A stretch of DNA of 14,831 bases from an uncultured Verrucomicrobiota bacterium (GCA_947305585.1 CAMZDY010000021.1:1-14831); one strand, 5' to 3'. Counted from the first letter of the stretch, positions 6,335 through 13,616 are shown. Notes: a model not told the origin generated them from the sequence alone. Numbers and translations: made by a program.

Positions 6335-7098
6335 AGATTTTTCTCGCAGGCCGCACGAACATTCTCGCGGGTGCGCTGGAAACGGCGCTTCGGGAGCATG
6401 AACTCGTTTGGGGCGTGGCGGACGAAGTGCTGGACGACGAGTCGTTTGCGTCCCGGATGCTGGCGGAAAAGCCCGGCGCCATCATCGATATTTCCAATTT
6501 GGCGCAGGCGGAAGCGTCCGAAACGGGTGCGCGCAACGTGGCTTTGGCCGCCAAGATCTCCGGTGCGCGGCTGTTCTACGTCTCGTCGGCCGAAGTCTTT
6601 TCCGGCCGGCCTCCCCGCACGCCTTGGGCCTGGGGCGAGATGGACATTCCGCGTCCCGAAACCGATTTCGGTCTCGCCCGGTTCGCCGGCGAACAGATGG
6701 TCCAGCTTATTCTGCCGGATGCCGTCATTCTGCGCACCCACTGGCTCTATGCGGAAGGCGCGGACGATTGGCTGCACAATCTGGTGCGGACGGGCCATGC
6801 GGATGCGAACGTGCGCGGCAATCCCACGCCGGCCAAGGTGGTGGCGGAGGCGATCCGGTTTATCGTGTCCCGGCCGGACGTTTCCGGTTTCGTGCATGCC
6901 ACTTGCGAAGACCAGTGCACCATGCAGGAGGCGGGGGAGCAGATGTTCGGCTGGCTGGGTTCGGGCCGCAAGGTGGAGCCGGTCGCGGGCGAGGAGCGCA
7001 CCTTCGCCCTCAAGAAGAGCGTCCTCAACGTGCTGGGGTACCGCACCCCCAACTGGCGCGACGCGCTGATGGAATTTGTGAAGAAGGAGTTCAATTGA
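6331..7098 (+). CDS. RmlD-like sugar-nucleotide reductase homologue with degenerate active site
   Basis: The 255-residue protein follows the RmlD (dTDP-4-dehydrorhamnose reductase)/extended-SDR layout: a beta-alpha start ('MKIFLAGRTNILAGALETAL'), 'KPGAIIDISN', the 'FYVSSAEVFSG' strand, a 'FGLARFAGEQ' helix, 'AVILRTHWLY' and 'GNPTPAKVVAEAI'. The functional residues are eroded. The nucleotide-binding glycine pattern is incomplete, and the catalytic Tyr and Lys of the expected YGxxKxAGE are F113 and R117. It is therefore probably not an active dehydrogenase and may be a structural or regulatory relative, as MAT2B is. It is coupled at both ends (ATGA and TGATG). AAGGAG near its 3' end serves as the ribosome site of the next gene. 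The reading frame is intact, so this is not a pseudogene. Confidence 0.75.
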   Translation: MKIFLAGRTNILAGALETALREHELVWGVADEVLDDESFASRMLAEKPGAIIDISNLAQAEASETGARNVALAAKISGARLFYVSSAEVFSGRPPRTPWAWGEMDIPRPETDFGLARFAGEQMVQLILPDAVILRTHWLYAEGADDWLHNLVRTGHADANVRGNPTPAKVVAEAIRFIVSRPDVSGFVHATCEDQCTMQEAGEQMFGWLGSGRKVEPVAGEERTFALKKSVLNVLGYRTPNWRDALMEFVKKEFN

Positions 7099-7898
7099 TG
7101 CTACTAGATATTCAGGATCTGGACGTTTCGTTCCGGAACGACGAAGGCGAAGTGACGCGCGCGGCGATGGATGTCAATCTGACGCTGGACCGCGGCGAGG
7201 TTTTGGGGATCGTGGGCGAGTCGGGCTCGGGCAAGAGTTCGGTTTCGATGTCGGTCGCGCGGCTGTTGCCGTCCCCTCCGGCGTTCTACCCCAAAGGCCG
7301 CATTCTGCTGGACGGCAAGGACACGCTGACGATGCCGCTTCCGGAGCTTCGGGCCATCCGGGGCAAGAAGATCGGCGTTGTGTTCCAGGATCCGATGGGT
7401 TCGCTTTCGCCGCTGCACCGGATCGGCGACCAGTTGGTGGAGACGATTCTCCTCCACGAGAAGATGACCAAGGAAGCCGCGCGGGCGATGGCGCTCGAAT
7501 GGCTGGACAAGGTGGGCATCCCCGATCCGATCGTTCGCGCCCGGGCCTATCCGCACGAACTTTCGGGCGGCATGCAGCAGCGCGTGATGATCGCCATGGG
7601 GCTTATGCTGGGGCCGGACCTCGTGATCGCCGACGAGCCCACCACTGCGCTCGACGTTACCATCCAGGCGCAGGTGCTGAAGCTCATGAAGCGGCTGCAC
7701 CAGGCCAATTCGGCGGTGCTGCTCATCACGCACGATCTGGGCGTAGTGTCCCAGATGGCCACGAAACTCGCGGTGATGAAGGACGGCAGGGTGGTGGAGA
7801 CCACGGATGATCCGGCTGCGTTCTTCGAGAACCCCAAGCATCCTTACTCGCAGGGACTCATCCGCGAGGCGAAGAAAATGGAGCTGGAAACGGAATGA
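7098..7898 (+). CDS. Opp/Dpp-type ABC transporter ATP-binding protein, short form
   Basis: All ATPase motifs are present in 266 residues: Walker A GESGSGKS (40-47), Q-loop 'VVFQDPMGSLSPL' (Q97), signature LSGGMQQR (155-162), Walker B 'LVIADEPTTALD' (D179, E180) and the H-loop 'LLITHDLGVVS' (H212). The overall match is to OppD/DppD, the peptide or nickel importer ATPases. The end is short: it reaches only the opening 'NPKHPYSQGLI' of the C-terminal oligo_HPY region and lacks the rest, including its Cys cluster, so it is about 55-65 residues shorter than typical OppD. No permease, binding protein or partner ATPase is next to it, so this is an orphan subunit. The start is fixed by AAGGAG upstream and TGATG overlap with the RmlD-like gene. 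Confidence 0.88.
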   Translation: MLLDIQDLDVSFRNDEGEVTRAAMDVNLTLDRGEVLGIVGESGSGKSSVSMSVARLLPSPPAFYPKGRILLDGKDTLTMPLPELRAIRGKKIGVVFQDPMGSLSPLHRIGDQLVETILLHEKMTKEAARAMALEWLDKVGIPDPIVRARAYPHELSGGMQQRVMIAMGLMLGPDLVIADEPTTALDVTIQAQVLKLMKRLHQANSAVLLITHDLGVVSQMATKLAVMKDGRVVETTDDPAAFFENPKHPYSQGLIREAKKMELETE

Positions 7899-8554
7899 AA
7901 CGGGTAGGAATCATCGGCGCGGGAAGGTTCGGAATGTCGCTTGCGGAGTCGCTGGCGAATGCGGGGATCGACGTGATTCTCGTCGATCGCAACCGTCCCG
8001 CCATGCAGAACGCGAGCGAATTCGCCACGTCCCTTCAGGGCGACGCTACTCAGCCGCACGCATTGGAAGAGGCCGGTTTCGGCGAGTGCGATGTGGTGGT
8101 GGTGGCGATCGGGTCCAACATCGAGGCTTCCATCATGGCCACCACCAACTGCAAGGAGCTGGGCGTTCCGCGCGTGGTGGCCAAGGCCTCCAGCGAACTC
8201 CACGGCAAGATCCTGCGGCGCATCGGGGCCGACACCATCATCTACCCCGATCGCGACAGCGCCCACCGGCTTGCCCGTACCATCGCCAACCACGACGCCA
8301 TCGACTTCCTGGAGGTTTCGGACGGCTATTCCATCGCCGAGATCGAAGTGCCGGAAGGCATGCGCGAGCGGACGCTGGCGGAAATCGATTTCCGCAACAA
8401 GACGGCGCTTACGGTCCTTTGCATCCGGCGGATCAATCCCGACAAGCCCGAATCCGAACGGCTCGTGATCATCCCTTCGGCGAGCGCCGTGCTCAAGAGC
8501 GACGACCGGCTTATCGTGTTCGGCGAAACCCGCAAGATCGACGAGCTTTCATGA
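7895..8554 (+). CDS. KtrA/TrkA-like RCK protein of potassium uptake
   Basis: At 219 residues this matches the one-unit KtrA form, not the double-length TrkA. The RCK_N Rossmann domain has 'VGIIGAGRFG' (GxGxxG, residues 8-13) and an acidic residue ending strand 2 ('VILVDRNR', D31), which favours NAD(H) or adenine-nucleotide binding. It continues with 'SLQGDATQPHALEEAG', 'VVVVAIGSNIEASI' and 'VVAKASSELHGKIL'. An RCK_C/TrkA_C domain follows (about 137-215). Such proteins sit on the cytoplasmic face and gate a KtrB/TrkH-type K+ channel in response to nucleotides. No channel gene is present in the window, so its partner lies elsewhere. It overlaps the ABC gene and murA by ATGA on each side. Confidence 0.88.
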   Translation: MKRVGIIGAGRFGMSLAESLANAGIDVILVDRNRPAMQNASEFATSLQGDATQPHALEEAGFGECDVVVVAIGSNIEASIMATTNCKELGVPRVVAKASSELHGKILRRIGADTIIYPDRDSAHRLARTIANHDAIDFLEVSDGYSIAEIEVPEGMRERTLAEIDFRNKTALTVLCIRRINPDKPESERLVIIPSASAVLKSDDRLIVFGETRKIDELS

Positions 8555-9828
8555 GCCGGCTGGTCATCGAGGGCGGCAGGACCATTTCCGGGACGCATCG
8601 CGTTTCCGGCAACAAGAACGCCGCCTTGCCGATGATCGCCGCTTCGCTGCTCACCGCCGAGCCGGTCACGATAACCAATCTGCCCGACATCGCCGATGTC
8701 GCGACCATGCTGGAAGTGGCCAAGACGTTCGGGGTGAAGGTGGAGCGCACGGGCGACCGGGCGGTGCTGACGGCCGACCAGCTCAAATCGGCCCGCATCT
8801 CGCCCGAACTTGCGTCCAGGTTGCGCACGAGTTTCCTTTTCGCGGGGCCGCTTCTCGCGCGGGCCGGAAGGGCTTGTCTGCCGCCGCCCGGGGGCGATCA
8901 GATCGGGCATCGACGGCTGGATACGCATTTCGCCGCGTTCAAGCAGCTGGGGGCCAAGGCGCAGGCGGGCAAGAAGACGCTCCGGTTCGAAGGCAAGCTG
9001 AAGGGGGCGCGGATCCTCTTGGACGAAGCGTCGGTCACCGCCACCGAAAACGTGCTGATGGCGTCGGTGCTGGCGGCGGGTAAGACGGTGATCTACAACG
9101 CCGCGTGCGAGCCGCATATCGTGGATCTCGCCAATATGCTGAATCTGATGGGCGGCCGGATTTCGGGCGCTGGCACCAACCGCATCGAGGTGGAGGGCGT
9201 GGAGTCGCTCCGCGGCTGCGAAACGCGGGTCGGGTGCGACTATATCGAGGCCGGCAGCTACATCGTGGCGGCGGCGGTCACCGGCGGTTCGATCACGCTT
9301 TCCAACATCGACCCCGAACCGTTCGAGGTGCTGGTGCATGCGTTCGGGCGCTTCGGCGTCACCTGGACGATCGACGCCAAGGAGAAGACGCTCGTCTACA
9401 CGCCCCGGAAGCGGCTCAAGATGAAGTACGATCTCGGGGATGCGATTCCGTCCCTGTCCGACGGCCCTTGGCCGGCCTTTCCCTCCGATCTGATGTCCAT
9501 TCTCATCGTCCTCGCCACGCAGACGCGGGGGACGTGTCTCTTTTTCGAGAAGATGTTCGAGAGCCGGCTCTACTTCGTCGACCACCTGAGGGGGCTCGGC
9601 GCCAAGATAGTGCAGTGCGATCCGCATCGCGTGGTGGTCACCGGCCCCAGCAATCTCTACGGTGGAACGGTCACGAGTCCCGACATCCGCGCCGGCATCG
9701 CGCTCGTCATCGCGGCGCTGGCCGCCAAAGGCAAGTCGGTCATCCAGAACGCGGAAACGGTCGATCGCGGCTATGTGGCGGTGGAGAAGTCGCTGGCGGC
9801 GTTGGGCGGGAGCATAGTGCGGAAATGA
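8551..9828 (+). CDS. murA: UDP-N-acetylglucosamine 1-carboxyvinyltransferase (Asp-type MurA)
   Basis: The 425-residue protein is full length. It transfers enolpyruvate from PEP to UDP-GlcNAc, the first committed step of peptidoglycan synthesis. Visible signatures are 'VSGNKNAALPMIAASLL' (K22, N23), 'SVTATENVLMAS', 'AFPSDLM' (D313, the catalytic Asp equivalent to E. coli D305), 'DIRAGIALVIAAL' (R380) and 'VDRGYVAVE' (R406). In the active-site loop the sequence reads 'PPPGGDQIGHRRLD': D116 replaces the Cys (E. coli C115) that fosfomycin alkylates. Asp in this position is known in Mycobacterium, Chlamydia and Borrelia and confers intrinsic fosfomycin resistance. EPSP synthase and MurZ-type paralogues are excluded by the UDP-GlcNAc signature set. 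It overlaps the RCK gene and ybeY by ATGA. Confidence 0.95.
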   Translation: MSRLVIEGGRTISGTHRVSGNKNAALPMIAASLLTAEPVTITNLPDIADVATMLEVAKTFGVKVERTGDRAVLTADQLKSARISPELASRLRTSFLFAGPLLARAGRACLPPPGGDQIGHRRLDTHFAAFKQLGAKAQAGKKTLRFEGKLKGARILLDEASVTATENVLMASVLAAGKTVIYNAACEPHIVDLANMLNLMGGRISGAGTNRIEVEGVESLRGCETRVGCDYIEAGSYIVAAAVTGGSITLSNIDPEPFEVLVHAFGRFGVTWTIDAKEKTLVYTPRKRLKMKYDLGDAIPSLSDGPWPAFPSDLMSILIVLATQTRGTCLFFEKMFESRLYFVDHLRGLGAKIVQCDPHRVVVTGPSNLYGGTVTSPDIRAGIALVIAALAAKGKSVIQNAETVDRGYVAVEKSLAALGGSIVRK

Positions 9829-10256
9829 TCGCGGTCGAAGGCAGGCTCCCGAAGGCAACCGGCATCTCCCGCCAAGAGCTCGTGCGCGCGGCGGAACTCT
9901 TCGCGCGGCTTTCCGGGCGGCGAATCAAGACGGTTTTCCGCGACGTCACGGTAGTCCTCCAGAACGACCGCTCGTCCGACCTGGTGCATCGCGGGATCAT
10001 GGGCGTCGAGGGCGCCACCGACGTCATCACCCAGCGCTACGACCCCATGCCGGGCGAAGCGGAAGGGGTCTACGGCGAAATCTACGTCAACGTGGAGCGG
10101 GCGCTGGCGCTGGGCGGACGCAAGGAGCTGCTTTTGTACGTGGCGCACGGCATGGATCATCTTTCGGGGGCGGACGATCACGGCGAAAAAGCCTACCGCA
10201 CCATGCGCAGGAGGGAACTGGGATGGATCGCTTTGGCGGAAAAATCGAAGAGCTGA
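9825..10256 (+). CDS. ybeY: Endoribonuclease / rRNA maturation factor YbeY
   Basis: The 143-residue protein has the UPF0054 pattern: 'VTVVLQNDRS' as an early strand, 'GATDVITQRYD' in place of the usual TDVLSFP, 'GEIYVNVERA' as the edge strand, and the zinc site 'YVAHGMDHLSGADDHG'. YbeY is a zinc-dependent RNase that acts in 16S rRNA 3'-end maturation and ribosome quality control. The histidines are H108, H112 and H119. The gap between the second and third is one residue longer than in E. coli (H114, H118, H124), and Asp replaces the usual Leu before H112. The start overlaps murA (ATGA). The last 34 nt overlap the next gene and contain its ribosome site. Confidence 0.88.
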   Translation: MIAVEGRLPKATGISRQELVRAAELFARLSGRRIKTVFRDVTVVLQNDRSSDLVHRGIMGVEGATDVITQRYDPMPGEAEGVYGEIYVNVERALALGGRKELLLYVAHGMDHLSGADDHGEKAYRTMRRRELGWIALAEKSKS

Positions 10257-11146
10257 TGCGGCAGATCGAGTCGCTCGGGTTCTGGCCGGGATATGTCCAG
10301 TGGGTGCTGATGCCGCAAGGGTCGGTGTATCCCTATTTCGGCATGATCGAAGCGCTGGCGGACAATCCCGAAATCAAGGCGCAGGGGCTCTTCCTCGAGG
10401 GCTGGCAGACCTTCCACGACTACAATCTATGGCGCCACGACCACAACTACGGGTTCATCTCCTTCCCCGGCGAACTGCCCGGTTTTCTCTGTCTGTGGCT
10501 GAAAAACGGCGAAGTCAAGGCGTTCCGCCAGGATCCGGGCTACAAGACCCGTCCCCTGAACGACCGCGAAGAAGCGCTCTTCCACAAACTAGTCCGCGAA
10601 TCGTTCGGACTCGTCATGCGCATCGAAAACGACCCCAAACTCTGCCACAAATACCTGGAGGAGGGCAGTCTCTTCGGTCGCCGCCAGGTGAACGTGCGCA
10701 AATGGGAGGACGTGCCCGTGCCGCTCGTGCAGCCGCGTCCCCACGTGGAGCGCGTGTCGCTGCCCAAGGCCGATGTCGATGCCGCCAAGGACAAGCCGCT
10801 CCTCAAGGAGCGGGTGGTAGACGTGGCCTTCCGCTGCAATCCGCATTACACCACCACCGAAGCGCATTCGCGCATGGCCTACGATCTTGACGTGCGCGAT
10901 GCGGCGGACGGCAAGTCGCTGGTGTCGATCCGCATGTCGGTGCGGCCGCCCCAGTGCACGATCGCGGACATGTGGCAGAATCTGGCGCCGGGTCTGTTGC
11001 GGGAGTTCGTGAAACTCGGCTTCGTGCCAGGCGAGATCCGGGTGTGCTCCCAGCGCGTTTTCCGTCTCCTCCGTCCGCTCACCATGCAGTTGCCGTTCAA
11101 GCTTTCGCTCCATGACGAGCTGCCCGGCTTCGAAGAATACGTTTAG
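10223..11146 (+). CDS. Conserved hypothetical protein, possibly DUF7309/DUF6930-like
   Basis: This is a 307-residue soluble protein with no signal peptide or membrane segment. The start is well fixed by AGGAGG (10209-10214), 8 nt before the ATG, although it lies 34 nt inside ybeY. The N-terminal half is aromatic and rich in Tyr/Trp/His ('GFWPGYVQWVLMPQGSVYPY', 'FHDYNLWRHDHNYGFISF'). The C-terminal third has the pattern 'LVSIRMSVRPP ... LLREFVKLGFVPGEIRVCSQ ... RLLRPLTMQLPFKLSLHDEL' ending 'PGFEEYV'. From memory this last stretch resembles DUF6930, whose members are often joined to a DUF7309 N-terminal domain; I hold that loosely. No catalytic motif is evident. It closes the nine-gene operon and has no recognisable terminator after it. 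Confidence 0.7.
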   Translation: MDRFGGKIEELMRQIESLGFWPGYVQWVLMPQGSVYPYFGMIEALADNPEIKAQGLFLEGWQTFHDYNLWRHDHNYGFISFPGELPGFLCLWLKNGEVKAFRQDPGYKTRPLNDREEALFHKLVRESFGLVMRIENDPKLCHKYLEEGSLFGRRQVNVRKWEDVPVPLVQPRPHVERVSLPKADVDAAKDKPLLKERVVDVAFRCNPHYTTTEAHSRMAYDLDVRDAADGKSLVSIRMSVRPPQCTIADMWQNLAPGLLREFVKLGFVPGEIRVCSQRVFRLLRPLTMQLPFKLSLHDELPGFEEYV

Positions 11147-11175
11147 GATTTGTCTCGCCCCGATTACGTTTCGTC

Positions 11176-11204
11176 TTGACAATCGCGACAAAAAGTGCTA
11201 TAAT
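11176..11204 (+). promoter_or_regulatory. Consensus sigma70-type promoter giving a leaderless transcript
   Basis: The -35 is the perfect consensus TTGACA (11176-11181), the spacer is 17 nt, and the extended -10 is TG-C-TATAAT (11196-11204). Transcription should begin at about 11211, next to the ATG at 11212. The mRNA for the small membrane protein would be leaderless. This is the strongest promoter by sequence in the window. Confidence 0.9.
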
Positions 11205-11211
11205 ATCCATC

Positions 11212-11463
11212 ATGACAATCAAAAAGCCAGTCAAACCTGCGGCCACCACTGTCAAAGCGGCCGCTCCTGCAGCTCCGGGCGGCGCCACCATCGCCGACCG
11301 TTTCAAACTGGACGTGCCGGCCAAGCCTGTCAAGTCGGGCGGTTCGGGCACATCGTCGGCCGCCGGCAACATCGCGTTTTTCGTGGCGCTGGCGGGCCTA
11401 GCCCTTGCGGGTATCTTGACGTTCGTCATCTACCAGCACTGGGGATTTCTGAAGGGAGCTTGA
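11212..11463 (+). CDS. Small single-pass membrane protein, leaderless
   Basis: The product is 83 residues. The first 50 or so are Pro/Ala/Lys-rich and low in complexity, with a short 'TIADRFKLDVPAK' segment and a Gly/Ser stretch. They are followed by one hydrophobic segment (about 54-76, 'IAFFVALAGLALAGILTFVI') and a short tail, 'YQHWGFLKGA'. This suggests a membrane anchor with a flexible N-terminal arm. I chose the ATG at 11212 over a TTG at 11176 because that TTG is the -35 hexamer. With the -10 ending at 11204 there is no space for a Shine-Dalgarno sequence, so translation should be leaderless. No family recognised. It is the first gene before nadC and coaX. Confidence 0.75.
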   Translation: MTIKKPVKPAATTVKAAAPAAPGGATIADRFKLDVPAKPVKSGGSGTSSAAGNIAFFVALAGLALAGILTFVIYQHWGFLKGA

Positions 11464-11485
11464 TTCCCGTCCAAGGGAGGTAGAC

Positions 11486-12376
11486 ATGAAAGACGTAATG
11501 CTTTCGCCTCGGGCCAAGGCCGCGGTGCGGCTTGCGCTGGAGGAGGATCTCGTTTCGGTGGACACGGTGAAGTCGTCGCCCTGGTGCGACGCCACTTCGC
11601 TGGCCCTCGTCGATCCCGACACGGTCGCGACGGGCGAAATCTACGCCAAGGGTGCGGGCTGCGTGGTGGCCGGCGCCACGGTGGCCAAGGCGGTATTCAA
11701 GCTCGTCGACCCCAAGATCCAGGTTTCGATCAAGCGTCCGGACGGCAGCCGGGTGGAGCCCAAAGAGCCGATTCTCGTCTTCAAGGGCAAGGCGCGGAGC
11801 ATCCTCGCCGCGGAACGCACCGCCCTCAATTTCATGCAGCGCATGTGCGCCACCGCCACTTTGACGAGCAAGTTCGTGGCGGCGGTGAAGCGCTACGGCA
11901 CGATGATCCTCGATACCCGCAAGACCACGCCCGGCCTCCGGGTGTTCGAGAAGTACGCCGTTCTCTGCGGCGGCGGCACGAACCATCGCATGGGCATGTA
12001 CGACCGCGTGCTCATGAAGGACAACCACCGCCGGCTCTGGAAGGGCGGCAACCCCGACGAACTCGACCAGGCGGTGGTGGCCGCGCGCAAGGCCTTCCCC
12101 AAGCTCGACGTGGAGGTGGAGGTGGAGAGCGTGCGCGAATGCGAAAGCGCGCTCAAGGCCAAGCCCGAGTGGATCATGCTCGACAACATGTCGTGCGCGG
12201 ACATGAAAAAGTGCGTCAAGCTCTGCAAGGGCATTTCCAAAACCGAGGCGTCGGGCGGCATCACGCTCGACCGCGCCAAGGAGGTGGCCGCCACCGGCGT
12301 AACCGCGATCTCGCTCGGCTGTCTCACCCATAGCGCCGGATCGGTGGACCTCTCGCTCGAGTGGCGGGCCGTCTAG
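11486..12376 (+). CDS. nadC: Quinolinate phosphoribosyltransferase (carboxylating)
   Basis: The 296-residue NadC makes nicotinate mononucleotide from quinolinate and PRPP with loss of CO2, in de novo NAD synthesis. The two-domain order is intact: an N-terminal alpha/beta sandwich ('ALEEDLVSVDTV' ... 'GCVVAGATVAKAVF' ... 'SILAAERTALNFMQRMCATAT') and an alpha/beta barrel with 'LDTRKTTPGLR' (R145, K146), 'GGGTNHRMGMYDRVLMKDNH' (H167, R168, K178), 'VEVEVESV', 'IMLDNM' and 'EASGGI'. The start has a strong ribosome site, GGGAGG (11475-11480), 5 nt upstream. It follows the small membrane protein by 22 nt and precedes coaX by 1 nt. NadA and NadB are not in the window. Confidence 0.96.
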   Translation: MKDVMLSPRAKAAVRLALEEDLVSVDTVKSSPWCDATSLALVDPDTVATGEIYAKGAGCVVAGATVAKAVFKLVDPKIQVSIKRPDGSRVEPKEPILVFKGKARSILAAERTALNFMQRMCATATLTSKFVAAVKRYGTMILDTRKTTPGLRVFEKYAVLCGGGTNHRMGMYDRVLMKDNHRRLWKGGNPDELDQAVVAARKAFPKLDVEVEVESVRECESALKAKPEWIMLDNMSCADMKKCVKLCKGISKTEASGGITLDRAKEVAATGVTAISLGCLTHSAGSVDLSLEWRAV

Positions 12377-12377
12377 G

Positions 12378-13094
12378 ATGGCCAATCTCGTAATCGACGT
12401 CGGAAACACCTCTACGGCGCTGAAGATCGGCGACCAGGTTTTCCATATCGACGGCGGTTTCGAGGCCGCGCGCGAAGTGGCGCTGGAGGCTATGGACTCC
12501 GCCGCCGAGGTGGATTACGTTTCGGTGGTGCCGGATATGGACTCCCGATGGCGCGACCTCGCGGCGCAATGCGGCAAGAAGTTCGTGCAGGTGGAGTTTC
12601 CGGCCGGACTCGAGCTGAAGTACGACTATCCCGCCCCCGAAACGATCGGTGCGGACCGGTTGTGCGACGCCGAAGCGGCCGTGGCGATCTACGGCGCGCC
12701 CGTTCTGGTGATGGACTTCGGCACCGCGCTCACCGCCGCCATCGTGACGCGCGACGGAGTGTGGCAGGGCGGCGTGATCGCGCCCGGCTTCCCGTTGATG
12801 CGCGACTATCTCTTCGAGCGCACCGCCAAATTGCCGCGCATGGAGCTCGGCAGCGGCGCCGCCCCCAAGATCGGCAAGTCCACCGAGGAGGCCATGCGTT
12901 TCGGCGCGATCGTGGGGTATCGCGGCATGGTCAAGGAGATCGTGGGCGAACTGAAGCGCAACTACGGCGAGGATTTCCGTCTCGTGGCCACCGGCGGGTT
13001 CGCACGATGGGCGCTCAACGACGCGGGGCTTCCGTTCATCATCGACGAAACATTGACATTGAAGGGATGCGAACTCATATGTTCAAGAAAATGA
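12378..13094 (+). CDS. coaX: Type III pantothenate kinase
   Basis: The 238-residue CoaX phosphorylates pantothenate, the first step of CoA synthesis, and needs a monovalent cation. The ASKHA-fold markers are present: 'IDVGNTSTALKI' (phosphate-1, D7), 'YPAPETIGADRLCDAEAA' (the GADR motif at about 91-94), 'VMDFGTALTAAIV' (D113), 'GGVIAPGFPLM', 'GKSTEEAMRFGAI', 'VATGGFA' and the closing 'LTLKG'. It starts 1 nt after the nadC stop, so the two cofactor genes are transcribed together. The stop lies 16 nt inside the next lipoprotein gene. The assignment is secure; BirA is not fused, unlike in some lineages. Confidence 0.95.
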   Translation: MANLVIDVGNTSTALKIGDQVFHIDGGFEAAREVALEAMDSAAEVDYVSVVPDMDSRWRDLAAQCGKKFVQVEFPAGLELKYDYPAPETIGADRLCDAEAAVAIYGAPVLVMDFGTALTAAIVTRDGVWQGGVIAPGFPLMRDYLFERTAKLPRMELGSGAAPKIGKSTEEAMRFGAIVGYRGMVKEIVGELKRNYGEDFRLVATGGFARWALNDAGLPFIIDETLTLKGCELICSRK

Positions 13095-13594
13095 TGCTTT
13101 TGCTGGCGCTGGCGCTGTCCGGCGCGCTTGCGGGTTGCGGTCCGTTCTGGGTCGATCCGTACATCGTCGTCAAGGAGTCGCCGCTCAACTGGGTGGAGAT
13201 CCACTACTACAACCTCAAGCGCACGCCCATCCGTCGCATCGGCGTGTACATGAACGGCATGGGCCACGTGGAGGTCAAGAAGGGCACGAGCGAACTCGTC
13301 TCCAACGATTTCGCCCGCAAATACCGCGATGCGGTGTGGAGCGACATCCGCGTGCGGCGCATCGAGGCGGACCCTGCGCACGTCAAGGATCTGATGCAGA
13401 ATCTGGTGAACCACGGTCTCCTGGACCGCGAAAAGACGGGGCGGAAGTCCAAGAAGGACGAGTTCGACCGCTTCATCGCCGTCAAGGCCAACATCAACAA
13501 CAACACCTATTCGGCGCAGGAAAACATCTTCGAGGTCGACCCCGATCTCGCCGAACAGCTCCTCGATGTGATCCGCGAGTTCGACACGCCTTAA
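13079..13594 (+). CDS. Lipoprotein of unknown function
   Basis: The 171-residue protein has a lipoprotein signal: 'MFKKMMLLLALALSGALAGC', with lipobox LAGC and the lipidated C20. The mature part begins 'GPFWVDPYIVVKESPLNWVE', is rich in Tyr, Arg and Asp, and ends 'LLDVIREFDTP'. I recognise no family. The start is not certain: ATG 13079 gives the better signal peptide with a Lys-Lys n-region, while ATG 13091 would form an ATGA overlap with coaX. I prefer 13079. No terminator hairpin is seen after the stop; the next promoter starts about 23 nt downstream. Its placement with nadC and coaX suggests only shared expression. Confidence 0.78.
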   Translation: MFKKMMLLLALALSGALAGCGPFWVDPYIVVKESPLNWVEIHYYNLKRTPIRRIGVYMNGMGHVEVKKGTSELVSNDFARKYRDAVWSDIRVRRIEADPAHVKDLMQNLVNHGLLDREKTGRKSKKDEFDRFIAVKANINNNTYSAQENIFEVDPDLAEQLLDVIREFDTP

Positions 13595-13616
13595 AACAGA
13601 TTGTTGATTTTACCTA

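Noticed and set aside
8326..9858. 510-residue antisense ORF opposite murA, plus many other long antisense ORFs
   Set aside because: They are mirror frames of well-supported genes in high-GC DNA. The products are Arg/His-rich without recognisable domains and lack ribosome sites.
11176..11211. TTG at 11176 as start of the small membrane protein
   Set aside because: It is the -35 hexamer of a near-consensus promoter, and transcription would begin after it.
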